A stretch of DNA of 64,000 bases from G965212025 sp965237985 (lineage in GTDB: Bacteria; Pseudomonadota; Gammaproteobacteria; Poriferisulfidales; Oxydemutatoraceae): the NCBI GenBank assembly GCA_965237985.1, contig OZ250161.1, forward strand, positions 372,001-436,000, in the 5' to 3' direction. Made by a program: the position numbers and the translations under genes. Shown here piece by piece: positions 42,716 to 50,991 of this stretch. Below the pieces are notes generated by a model. It saw only the letters and a list, made by a program, of their open reading frames with translations. It did no database searches and was not told the DNA's origin. Each line of letters starts with the position of its first letter. Positions within the stretch are counted from its first letter, which is position 1.

Positions 42716-43774
42716 ATGCGTAAGACGGATGATTTGAGGATTACTGAAGTCCGGGAACTGACACTCCCCGCAGAGTTGTTGGCCGACCTGCCGTCGAGTG
42801 AAACAGCCTCCCATTGTGTCTGTGAGTCTCGTGAAGCGATCAGAAACATTTTGTCCGGAGAAGACAGCCGTCTGCTTGTTATTGTCGGCCCCTGTTCCGT
42901 ACACGATCTTGAAGCCGCCCGCGAGTACGCTGAAAAGCTGCGCCACTGCATAGAAAAACACAAATCTCATTTGCATATCGTGATGCGGGTTTATTTCGAG
43001 AAGCCCAGAACGATCTCTGGGTGGAAGGGGCTGATTAACGATCCGGATCTGGATGGTAGTTTCAAAATAAACAAAGGATTGAAATCAGCCAGACAGCTGT
43101 TGCTTGACTTGAATGAAATGGGGGTTTCGGCTGGTACTGAATACCTGGATTTGATCAGCCCGCAATTTGTTGCCGATCTGATAAGCTGGGGTGCCATAGG
43201 AGCACGCACAACAGAAAGCCAGGTCCATCGTGAGCTCGCATCTGGACTGTCCTGTCCGGTGGGCTTTAAGAATGGCACCAGCGGAAATTTACAAATTGCG
43301 GTGGACGCGCTGCGTTCGGCGGCTTTGCCGCATCATTTTTTATCTGTCACCAAACAGGGCAGGTCGGCAATTTTTTCGACGTCTGGCAATCCTTATTGCC
43401 ATGTGATCATGCGCGGGGGGGAGGAAAGCAATTACGATGCACGCAGCGTGGAACATTGTTCAGAAATGCTGTCAAAGGCAGGAAAACCACCTAAAGTGAT
43501 GATCGATTTCAGCCATGCCAACAGCGCCAAACAACACGAGCGGCAATTGTTGGTGGGCAAGTCTGTGGCCGCACAGATTCGCAGCGGGAAACAGAACATC
43601 ATCGGTGTCATGATTGAAAGCCACTTGGTTGGTGGACGCCAGGACCTGGTATCCAAGGAACAGCTTGTATACGGCCAAAGCATCACCGATGCCTGCCTGG
43701 CCTGGGAAGACACGAAAAAATTGTTGGGTCTCCTGGCTGAAGCCATAGATGCGGGACGTGGCAGTACGCTTTGA
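42716..43774 (+). CDS. 3-deoxy-7-phosphoheptulonate (DAHP) synthase, AroFGH type
   Basis: Joins PEP and erythrose-4-phosphate to begin aromatic amino acid synthesis. Diagnostic stretches are VIVGPCSVHDLEAAREYA, RVYFEKPRTISGWKG, WGAIGARTTESQVHRE, VGFKNGTSGN and IDFSHANSAK, with IIGVMIESHLVGGRQ near the end. Length 352 aa matches class I-alpha enzymes (AroF, AroG, AroH); the isoform, and so feedback specificity, cannot be told. It is set between hisG and hisD, an uncommon place, and its stop overlaps the hisD start. Confidence 0.94.
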   Translation: MRKTDDLRITEVRELTLPAELLADLPSSETASHCVCESREAIRNILSGEDSRLLVIVGPCSVHDLEAAREYAEKLRHCIEKHKSHLHIVMRVYFEKPRTISGWKGLINDPDLDGSFKINKGLKSARQLLLDLNEMGVSAGTEYLDLISPQFVADLISWGAIGARTTESQVHRELASGLSCPVGFKNGTSGNLQIAVDALRSAALPHHFLSVTKQGRSAIFSTSGNPYCHVIMRGGEESNYDARSVEHCSEMLSKAGKPPKVMIDFSHANSAKQHERQLLVGKSVAAQIRSGKQNIIGVMIESHLVGGRQDLVSKEQLVYGQSITDACLAWEDTKKLLGLLAEAIDAGRGSTL

Positions 43775-45093
43775 ATCTGTTTGTTGAACATCTGGATGCC
43801 AGCCAACGTGATTTCGAAAAATGTTTTGAAGCGTTTTTGTCTTCCGCCGGCGACACTCCTGCCAGCCTGGTTTCCCAGGTGCGCGAGACCTTGGTTGATG
43901 TTCGCTTGCGTGGCGATGCGGCTCTTTTGGCTTACGCACGAAAATACGACGGTTACTGCGGAAGGGACAGCACAGAATTTCGAATTTTAAAAGAAAAAAT
44001 AGGCAGTTCTTTCAAAAATTTGGATGTTGATGTCAAGAAAGCACTTGAGAAATCAGCTGAGCGGATACGTCGCTATGCCGAGGCACAAAAACTCACTTCC
44101 TGGGAAATTGAGGACGATTTCGGAAATCTGGTTGGTCAGCGGGTTGAACCTCTGGGGTCGGTCGGGCTTTATATCCCAGGAGGCACAGCAAGCTATCCAT
44201 CTTCGCTGCTGATGACGGCCTTGCCGGCTCAGGTGGCTGGCGTCCCGCACATTGTGGTCGCGACACCAACGCGGCCTGGAAATGGACTTTCGGTTTTGCT
44301 TGCCGCGGCCGCCATTTGTGAAGTGGATGAGATTTACCATATTGGTGGTGCCCACGCCGTTGCTGCCCTTGCTTTCGGAACTGAAAGCATTCCCAGAGTC
44401 GATAAAATCGTCGGTCCTGGGAACCAGTACGTAACCGAAGCGAAACGCCAATTATTTGGCCAGGTAGGGATCGACATGCTGGCCGGCCCGTCGGAAGTCG
44501 TGGTCGTTTGTGATGACAGTGTCGACCCTCACTGGGTGGCTGCTGACCTTTTCTCCCAGGCGGAGCACGACGAAGACGCAAAGGCAGTGCTGTTGACGCC
44601 CGATCATGAAATGCCAGATCGAGTCCTGGCAGCTATGCGAGCGTTGATCACAGAAATGCCAAGGGCAAAAATCATTCAGAAAGCCTTGCAGAATCACGGC
44701 CTGATGATCACCGTTGGCAACCTGCAGGAAGCAGCTGACATTGTCAATCGCATGGCCCCGGAACACTTGGAATTGCATGTCGATGACCCGCATGCGATAT
44801 TGAGCCTGATACGTAACGCCGGAGCGATTTTTGTCGGCAAATATTCACCCGAAGTGGTGGGGGATTATTGTGCCGGACCGAGCCATGTTTTGCCCACTGC
44901 CGGAACTGCGCGCTTCGCTTCTCCGCTTGGTGTATATGACTTCCAGAAGCGAAGCAGCACCATCCAATGCAGTCGTGTCGGCTCTGGCATTCTGTCGCAC
45001 TGTGCCGGCACCATCGCCCGCCAGGAAGGCCTGTATGCGCACGCCAGGTCCGCCGATTGTCGTGTGCACGCTTCCGTCTCTGTAAATGATTGA
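43771..45093 (+). CDS. hisD: Histidinol dehydrogenase
   Basis: HisD carries out the last two oxidations in histidine synthesis using NAD and zinc. It has EPLGSVGLYIPGGTASYPSSLLM, GGAHAVAALAFGTESIP, VDKIVGPGNQYVTEAKR, GVGIDMLAGPSEV-like (VGIDMLAGPSEVVVV), QAEHDEDA and the zinc-ligand region near the C-terminus (VLPTAGTARFASPLGVYDF). Translation likely begins with TTG at 43771, overlapping the previous stop (TTGA). Length 440 aa. Its end overlaps the truncated nif3 copy by eight bases. Confidence 0.95.
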   Translation: MNLFVEHLDASQRDFEKCFEAFLSSAGDTPASLVSQVRETLVDVRLRGDAALLAYARKYDGYCGRDSTEFRILKEKIGSSFKNLDVDVKKALEKSAERIRRYAEAQKLTSWEIEDDFGNLVGQRVEPLGSVGLYIPGGTASYPSSLLMTALPAQVAGVPHIVVATPTRPGNGLSVLLAAAAICEVDEIYHIGGAHAVAALAFGTESIPRVDKIVGPGNQYVTEAKRQLFGQVGIDMLAGPSEVVVVCDDSVDPHWVAADLFSQAEHDEDAKAVLLTPDHEMPDRVLAAMRALITEMPRAKIIQKALQNHGLMITVGNLQEAADIVNRMAPEHLELHVDDPHAILSLIRNAGAIFVGKYSPEVVGDYCAGPSHVLPTAGTARFASPLGVYDFQKRSSTIQCSRVGSGILSHCAGTIARQEGLYAHARSADCRVHASVSVND

Positions 45094-45322
45094 GTTGCGG
45101 CGACTGGTGTCCTACGCAGACGATTTTCTTGCTGCCCACCGTTTTCGACACTGTTGCCCGAACGGCTTACAGCTCGAGAGGCGGCCGAATATCCGGCGCA
45201 TTGTTTCTGGAGTGACTTCCTGCCTGGACTGCATAGAAGCGGCAGTGGTGCGGAATGCCGACGCTTTGCTGGTCCATCACGGCCTGTTTGGAATAAAGAA
45301 AGCCATGTGCTCACCGGCATGA
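45086..45322 (+). pseudogene. Truncated, frameshifted 5' copy of the NIF3-family gene
   Basis: The first 71 codons match the intact gene that follows (IELRRLVSYADDFLAAHRF), but one base is missing at the CTGTT-TGG site (CTGTTCTGG in the intact copy). The frame then shifts and ends at 45320-45322 (KKAMCSPA). The rest of the copied segment runs on as unread sequence to 45446. It lies at the junction with hisD (ATGATTGAG), exactly where the functional gene would normally start. Confidence 0.9.
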
Positions 45323-45807
45323 AGGCTCGTCGTCTGGGGTGTCTGCTGGACGAACAGATCAGCCTGCTTGCCTACCATTTGCCTCTGGACGCACATCCGG
45401 AAATCGGTAATAACGCCAGGCTGGCCATATTGCTTCCCGTCGAGCAATGATTGAGTTGCGGCAACTGGTGTCCTACGCAGACGATTTTCTTGCTGCCCAC
45501 CGTTTTCGAGACTGTTGCCCGAACGGCTTACAGGTCGAAGGGCGGCCGAATATCCGGTGCATTGTTTCCGGAGTGACTTCCTGCCTGGACTGCATAGAAG
45601 CGGCAGTGGTGCGCAATGCCGACGCTTTGCTGGTCCATCACGGCCTGTTCTGGAATAAAGAAAGCCATGTGGTCACCGGTATGAAAGCTCGTCGTCTGGG
45701 GTGTCTGTTGGGCGAACAGATCAGCCTGCTTGCCTACCATTTGCCTCTGGACGCACATCCGGAAATTGGCAATAACGCCAGGCTTGCCACATTGCTTCCC
45801 GTCGAGC
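45086..45807 (+). repeat. 361-bp tandem duplication of the start of the NIF3 gene
   Basis: Bases 45086-45446 are repeated at 45447-45807 with about 95 percent apparent identity by eye. The second unit runs on into the intact gene body; the first ends at CCCGTCGAGCA and re-enters at ATGATTGAG, which is consistent with a tandem duplication or slippage between short matching sequences. Confidence 0.93.
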
Positions 45808-46205
45808 ATTGCGAGTTGATCGGTGACCAGGGTCAACAACCTTTAGTCATGTATGGCACCCTCGTCAAAAGCATGACTGCCGAAGCCTTCAAGCGATTGC
45901 TCGCGAGGCAGCTTGAACGTGAACCTTTGCTGGTTCGCGGTGGGGAACATGAGATTCGTACAGTCGGCTGGTGTACCGGGGCCGCACAGGATTTTATTTC
46001 TGTCGCGGTACGCTACCGCCTTGATGCTTTCATCAGTGGTGAAATTTCAGAACAGACGACCCATGTTGCCAGAGAAGAAGGGATTCACTACTTTGCCGCC
46101 GGACACCACGCCACCGAACGCTACGGTGTGGAATCGTTGGGGAAACATCTCGCCGAACGCTTTTCACTGGAGCATCACTTCGTCGATATCGACAATCCGG
46201 CTTGA
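45447..46205 (+). CDS. NIF3/YbgI family dinuclear metal protein
   Basis: The intact copy, 252 residues. Family features are the N-terminal CPNGLQVEG-like stretch, metal-binding LLVHHGLFWNK, the acidic EISEQTTHVAREEGIHYF block and a C-terminal GHHATERYGVESLG, matching the GTP cyclohydrolase-like NIF3 fold with two metal sites. YbgI-type proteins have been linked to metal-dependent hydrolysis or metal trafficking, but the substrate is not known. The ATG at 45447 begins right after the duplicated unit. It precedes the mtaD pseudogene by 54 bases. Confidence 0.92.
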   Translation: MIELRQLVSYADDFLAAHRFRDCCPNGLQVEGRPNIRCIVSGVTSCLDCIEAAVVRNADALLVHHGLFWNKESHVVTGMKARRLGCLLGEQISLLAYHLPLDAHPEIGNNARLATLLPVEHCELIGDQGQQPLVMYGTLVKSMTAEAFKRLLARQLEREPLLVRGGEHEIRTVGWCTGAAQDFISVAVRYRLDAFISGEISEQTTHVAREEGIHYFAAGHHATERYGVESLGKHLAERFSLEHHFVDIDNPA

Positions 46206-46259
46206 CAGGAAGTAAAACAGGTAAAAAACAAAGTTGCTTCCATCGTTATCTTCATAGGC

Positions 46260-47430
46260 ATGTTCGATTTACTAATTGAACCGGAATGGATTCTTCCCGT
46301 GGAACCTGATGAAGTTTTGTCTGGTCATGTCCTGGCAGTAAGAGCTGGGAAAATAGCGGCTTTGTCACCGCTTTCCGAAACCAGAGACTGGCAGGCGAAA
46401 GAACATTTGAAATTACCGGGTCATGTTTTGTTTCCAGGTTTTGTGAATGCGCACACGCATGCGGCGATGACCTTACTCCGCGGTTTTGCCGACGATCTGC
46501 CTCTCCATACTTGGCTGGAGGAACATATTTTCCCTGCTAAACGGCGTTGGGTAGGCCCCGAATTTGTGGCGGCGGGCAGCCGTCTGGCCGTGGCAGAAAT
46601 GATCCGTGGTGGAACCACCTGTTTCAATGACATGTATTTCTTTCCGGAAGAAACCGGCCAAGTCGCAAAACAGGCCGGCATTCGGGCCGTACTGGGTTTG
46701 CTGGTTCTGGATTTCCCCACCAATTGGGCTGCGACTTCGGATGAATACCTGGCGAGGGGGCGCGCCGTTTACGAGACATTGCACGGCGAGGATTTGTTGC
46801 GCTTCAGCTACGCTACGCATGCCCCTTATACAGTAGGCGATGAATCACTAAAGCGGGTGCAGGCACTGGCGGAAGAATTGGATTTGCCCATACACATGCA
46901 TATTCATGAAACCAGCCGGGAAGTTGAAGATGCGAAAGAACAGCAGGGTATGCGTCCTTTGGAAAGACTGGATCGTCTGGGCTTTGGGGACTGATGGAGC
47001 TGCCAGCAATAATGATTTGGACATGCTGGGGGAGGGACGCAGTGCAGCGTTTCTTGCCAAGGCATTCGCTGAGGACAGCACGGTTTTGCCGGCGAATGAA
47101 GTGCTGAAGATTGCGACTTTGGGGGGGGCACGTGCTTTGAGTCTGGATGCCGAAATCGGTTCACTTTTCTTGGGGAAGCAAGCCGATTTAACGGCAGTGG
47201 ATTTGCGTCGTCCGGAAACACAACCGGTGTATGACCCGTGTGCCCAGCTCTTATACGCTGCTGGTCGATCACAGGTAAGCTACGTTTGGGTGGCGGGTCG
47301 CATGCTGCTGAAAGAAAGGCAACTGTTGTCTATGAACCTGGAAGCCATTTTGCGGGAAGCCCATGACTGGGGGAGACGCATAGTTGCTGACCTGAAGCAG
47401 GTGTCACAAGGTCGGGAGCCCAGACACTGA
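46260..47430 (+). pseudogene. mtaD: 5-methylthioadenosine/S-adenosylhomocysteine deaminase, internal deletion and frameshift
   Basis: The N-terminal part reads FPGFVNAHTHAAMTLLRG (metal-binding HxH), TWLEEHIFPAKRRWV, GTTCFNDMYFFPEE and MHIHET, then ends RLGFGD and a stop at 46992-46994. The C-terminal part, in another frame, starts at LGTDGAASNNDLDMLGEG and runs to the normal end (stop 47428-47430), with WVAGRMLLKE near the end. Family alignment suggests that roughly 55-65 residues (the VHMTQ... and HCPESN... region) are missing between the two parts. That removes metal and substrate residues, so the gene is probably dead. Confidence 0.85.
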
Positions 47431-47510
47431 AGCCGGAATGGCTTTGGGCTACCGAGTAGAACATGAAATCGTAGAATCGCGATCTCCAACTGGAAAAACC
47501 GAGGAGAGTT

Positions 47511-47741
47511 ATGCCAAGCAGTCAGCAAAAACTAGACTTGACTGGGATGAATTGCCCGTTGCCCATCTTGCATGCCAAAAAAACTTTGGCAAAAATGCAA
47601 AGTGGGCAGCTACTCAGTATCATCGCCACTGATTCGGGTGCAGTCAAAGACTTCGAAGCCTTTTCAAGGCAGACCGGAAATAAGTTGCTGGAAAGCCGTG
47701 AGAAGCTGGGAAAATTCTATTTTTTGATTCGAAAAGCGTAG
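47511..47741 (+). CDS. tusA: Sulfur carrier protein TusA
   Basis: TusA relays persulfide sulfur from cysteine desulfurase to tRNA thiolation and other pathways, and is also used in sulfur oxidation. It has the SirA/TusA pattern LDLTGMNCPLPILHAKK with the sulfur-carrying cysteine at Cys15. The 76 residues are complete. A GAGGAGAG ribosome binding site precedes the ATG. It lies downstream of the mtaD pseudogene and upstream of ilvH. Confidence 0.93.
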   Translation: MPSSQQKLDLTGMNCPLPILHAKKTLAKMQSGQLLSIIATDSGAVKDFEAFSRQTGNKLLESREKLGKFYFLIRKA

Positions 47742-47840
47742 TTGTCACTGTTGCCGATAAAAATTGAATGGTTGCTTTTATGTCAAAGCTCAGTCTTTGC
47801 AAGGCGGTGTTTTTTTTCCAGGTAACTGGAAGACGGGGCC

Positions 47841-48392
47841 ATGGCAGATAGACGAGTGATTTCGGTGTTGCTCGAAAACGAGGCGGGAGCCCTGGTCATG
47901 GTTGCCGGTCTGTTTTCCGCCCGTGCCTGTAACATTGATTCTCTGACGGTTGCTGAAACAGAAGACAGAAGTTTGTCTCGCATGACGATTGTTTCACGAG
48001 AAAATGAGAGAAAAATTTCACAAATCGTCAAGCAGTTAAGTAAGCTGGCAAGCGTGGCTCAGGTTTCGGTTCCTTTGCCGCACAAACACATAGACCGGGA
48101 GATGCTGCTTGCCAAAGTCCCGTGTGAGGACACGCAAAAGTCACGAAGTGCCTTGCGTAAATTTGCAGAACAGTACGGAGCACGGATCATAAAAAACGGT
48201 GCGGGGAAGTGTATATTTGAAATGTTCTCATCTTCCGAGATCATAGAAGATTTTGCTCAGGCACTGTCTGCTTGGCATCCGTTGGAAGTTGTACGTTCAG
48301 GTGCAATCAGCGTTAGCTGTGAAGATTTGATGCTGTCCGATGCCACGAAAACCGCCCGAAACAGGAACCAAGGAGAGAAAAAAACAAAATGA
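47841..48392 (+). CDS. ilvH: Acetolactate synthase small (regulatory) subunit
   Basis: The small subunit activates acetolactate synthase and confers valine feedback control in branched-chain amino acid synthesis. Its ACT domain starts RRVISVLLENEAGALVMVAGLFSARACNIDSL and the second domain has RKFAEQYGARI. Length 183 aa is typical. It overlaps ilvC by four bases (ATGA). The usual upstream partner, the catalytic large subunit ilvI/ilvB, is not in the window, since tusA precedes it. Confidence 0.94.
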   Translation: MADRRVISVLLENEAGALVMVAGLFSARACNIDSLTVAETEDRSLSRMTIVSRENERKISQIVKQLSKLASVAQVSVPLPHKHIDREMLLAKVPCEDTQKSRSALRKFAEQYGARIIKNGAGKCIFEMFSSSEIIEDFAQALSAWHPLEVVRSGAISVSCEDLMLSDATKTARNRNQGEKKTK

Positions 48393-49396
48393 AAATTTAC
48401 TACGACAAGGATGTGCAGGCTGCGTATTTGCAAGGCCTGAAAGTAGCAGTGATCGGGTTTGGCTCGCAGGGACACGCGCATGCCCTGAATTTGCACGACT
48501 CGGGTGTGGACGTCATCGTTGGTCTTCGCGAGACCTCGAGTTCCCGTCAAAGCGTTTCCGAAGCCGGGCTGTTGTGCACCACCCCTGCCGAAGCAGCGGC
48601 GCAATCAGACGTGCTGATGCTGTTGGCGCCGGATGAGAACCAAGCTGAAATCTATGTTGACGATCTGGCACCAAACCTGCGCCATGGGACCACGCTGGGT
48701 TTTGCCCATGGTTTCAATATCCATTTTTCCATGATTGAGCCGCGTGCAGATCTGGATGTTTTCATGGTGGCTCCCAAAGCTCCAGGACACCTGGTTCGTT
48801 CCACTTATTTGAAAGGGCAGGGGGTTCCCGTCCTGATCGCAATCGCCAACAACGTGTCCGGTCGTGCCCACGATCTGGCGCTGGCGTATGCCGGTGCCAT
48901 CGGCGGCGGCCGAGCCGCCATCATTGAAACAACTTTTCGCGAGGAAACCGAAACGGATTTGTTTGGGGAACAAGCCGTGTTGTGCGGCGGCGTTACTGCC
49001 TTGATTGAAGCAGGATTTGATACCTTGGTGGAAAATGGATACGCTCCGGAAATGGCGTATTTTGAATGTTTGCATGAATTGAAACTGATTGTGGATTTGA
49101 TTTACGAAGGCGGAATTCCCAATATGCGCTACTCGGTTTCCAATACGGCTGAGTACGGTGACATCAGCCGTGGGCCGAGGGTGATCAATCAGGCGGTGCG
49201 CGAGGAAATGAAAAACATACTGTCCGAAGTTCGTTCCGGGAAATTTGCAAAAGAGTTCGTTGCCGAAAGCCGGGCCGGGGCGCAGGCCATGAAAGCAGCA
49301 AGGCAGGAAGCCAGCGCCAGTGAAATAGAAAAAACGGGGCGCCGCCTGCGAGCCATGATGCCGTGGATCAGCGCCAATCGCTTGGTGAAAAACTAA
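48389..49396 (+). CDS. ilvC: Ketol-acid reductoisomerase (NADP), class I
   Basis: IlvC isomerises and reduces acetolactate and acetohydroxybutyrate for branched-chain amino acids. The NADPH motif VAVIGFGSQGHAHALNLHDSG, HGFNIHF, APKAPGHLVRS and the magnesium-binding TETDLFGEQAVLCGG region are visible. The 335-residue length is that of the short class I form. It starts at 48389 inside the end of ilvH. Confidence 0.97.
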   Translation: MKIYYDKDVQAAYLQGLKVAVIGFGSQGHAHALNLHDSGVDVIVGLRETSSSRQSVSEAGLLCTTPAEAAAQSDVLMLLAPDENQAEIYVDDLAPNLRHGTTLGFAHGFNIHFSMIEPRADLDVFMVAPKAPGHLVRSTYLKGQGVPVLIAIANNVSGRAHDLALAYAGAIGGGRAAIIETTFREETETDLFGEQAVLCGGVTALIEAGFDTLVENGYAPEMAYFECLHELKLIVDLIYEGGIPNMRYSVSNTAEYGDISRGPRVINQAVREEMKNILSEVRSGKFAKEFVAESRAGAQAMKAARQEASASEIEKTGRRLRAMMPWISANRLVKN

Positions 49397-49423
49397 GTAC
49401 CGGAAAACAGCCACAAACTGAAA

Positions 49424-50191
49424 GTGAAAAAAAGAAGGGGCATCTACGTACTACCCAACTTGATTACCAGTGCCTCTTTGTTTCTTGGTTTCTGGTCGAT
49501 GATACTGGCCCTCAACGGGCGCTTTGAAAGTTCTGTTTTAGCAATTTATGCCTGTCTGGTTCTGGACTTTTTGGACGGGAAAGTCGCACGAATGACGGCT
49601 TCTGAGACTCGTTTTGGTGCTGAATATGACAGTCTCAGCGATGTGGTGGTTTTTGGTTGCGCGCCGGCAATGCTACTTTACCAATGGTTTTTTTTCGCAA
49701 CCGACACCATGTGGATACGGGCTGGCTGGCTGGTTGCCTTTGTCTTTTTATCGACCACTGCCATGCGCCTGGCACGTTTTAACGCGGTCACAAGCAAGGA
49801 TGTCCGCCCGTTTTTCCTGGGTCTGCCGTGTCCCATTGCCGCGGTTTTTCTGATTTCCCTGGCTTGGGTATGCAAAAACCAGGGATTTGACGGTGAATGG
49901 TTGCGCTGGTTGATGTCTAGTGCCATGGTTCTGGTATCTGTCTTGATGGTCAGTAATTTCAGTTACTATAGTTTCAAGGAAGTCAAGCTCAGTTCGCGTA
50001 TTTCGCTTCTTGCCATGTTCCTGCTGGTTTTAACATTTGTTTTGTTTTCACTGGATCTCCAGTTGTTTGCCTTCCTCGTATCATCTGTTTATCTGCTCTC
50101 CCCATTACCTCGCTCTGCGGTGCGGTTACTGAGAAAACAAAAAACCGGTGACACAAACCCAAAAAAAAGTCATCCTTTCCATAAAGATTGA
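49424..50191 (+). CDS. pssA: CDP-diacylglycerol-serine O-phosphatidyltransferase
   Basis: Makes phosphatidylserine in the membrane. The CDP-alcohol phosphotransferase signature DGx2ARx8Gx3Dx3D is complete: DGKVARMTASETRFGAEYDSLSD region starting at Asp51. About eight hydrophobic segments over 255 residues. The GTG at 49424 gives MKKRRGIYVLPNLITSASL, as in the family. The end overlaps the following reading frame by 44 bases. Confidence 0.93.
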   Translation: MKKRRGIYVLPNLITSASLFLGFWSMILALNGRFESSVLAIYACLVLDFLDGKVARMTASETRFGAEYDSLSDVVVFGCAPAMLLYQWFFFATDTMWIRAGWLVAFVFLSTTAMRLARFNAVTSKDVRPFFLGLPCPIAAVFLISLAWVCKNQGFDGEWLRWLMSSAMVLVSVLMVSNFSYYSFKEVKLSSRISLLAMFLLVLTFVLFSLDLQLFAFLVSSVYLLSPLPRSAVRLLRKQKTGDTNPKKSHPFHKD

Positions 50192-50966
50192 ATTGATTTC
50201 GTCGTTGAACAATAGGCAAATATCTTTTGACAAAGCCCAGAAATACAGGGTCTTAGTTCGCATTTTATTTGTAATTCTCTTTGTTCATTGCTGTCATGCC
50301 AATGTCTCGGCAACGACAAACAGGCAGGAACAGAAAATCGGAATTGTTTCCTTGTTGGGGCACCGGCTGAACTTGATATACCTTGGACAACTGGCCTTTT
50401 CGGATGAGTCTAAAGTGGTAAGCGTAAAAAACTGGCGTACAGATGAATACCTGCTCTCAAAATTACTGCTTGGAAAAAACAGCAATTGTTTCCAGAAACT
50501 TGCCCCCCGGGCCATGCGAGATTTAAGCCGTGTCTATGACACAAGTCAATCCGGCTGGTTATACAGCAAAAACTATGATTTGAGACAAATCAAAGGGCAG
50601 TTGAGAAAAATCAGCAAAGAAACAGGGGTTGAGAAGTGGTTGCTGATTTTGAAAAACAAGTCAATCGATCGGATTCTGGATACAGACCGACATTTCGTGG
50701 GCTACGGACTCTATCGCAACGCTTACCACCGCAGGCATGTTTATCTTTATGCCTATACTGTGATGCAGTTGTTCGACACACGTTCCGGGAGAATTCTCAA
50801 AAGTTTGAAGGTCGCCTCTTCGCGCAAATTGAACGCTGAACACTGGACAAAAAGTTGGTCCTCGCTCAGCAAAGAAAAACGCCTGATTTTGCGAAACACT
50901 TTCAATCGCATGCTTGCAACCGACCTGCAAAATGCAGTAAAACCATTATGCCGGGTGGCTGCTTGA
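50148..50966 (+). CDS. Hypothetical exported protein
   Basis: No family recognised. GTG at 50148 overlaps the pssA end; start is uncertain and a later codon near 50190 is also possible. Residues about 32-58 (RVLVRILFVILFVHCCHANVSA) look like a signal peptide, and the mature part has IGIVSLLGHRLNLIYLGQLAF and TDRHFVGYGLYRNAYHRRHVYLYAYTVMQLFD, with a helical, basic C-terminus. The signal suggests a periplasmic location. It is translated in the same direction as pssA and mscS. Confidence 0.65.
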   Translation: MTQTQKKVILSIKIELISSLNNRQISFDKAQKYRVLVRILFVILFVHCCHANVSATTNRQEQKIGIVSLLGHRLNLIYLGQLAFSDESKVVSVKNWRTDEYLLSKLLLGKNSNCFQKLAPRAMRDLSRVYDTSQSGWLYSKNYDLRQIKGQLRKISKETGVEKWLLILKNKSIDRILDTDRHFVGYGLYRNAYHRRHVYLYAYTVMQLFDTRSGRILKSLKVASSRKLNAEHWTKSWSSLSKEKRLILRNTFNRMLATDLQNAVKPLCRVAA

Positions 50967-50991
50967 TGTAATTTTTGATGGGCCGAGAAAA

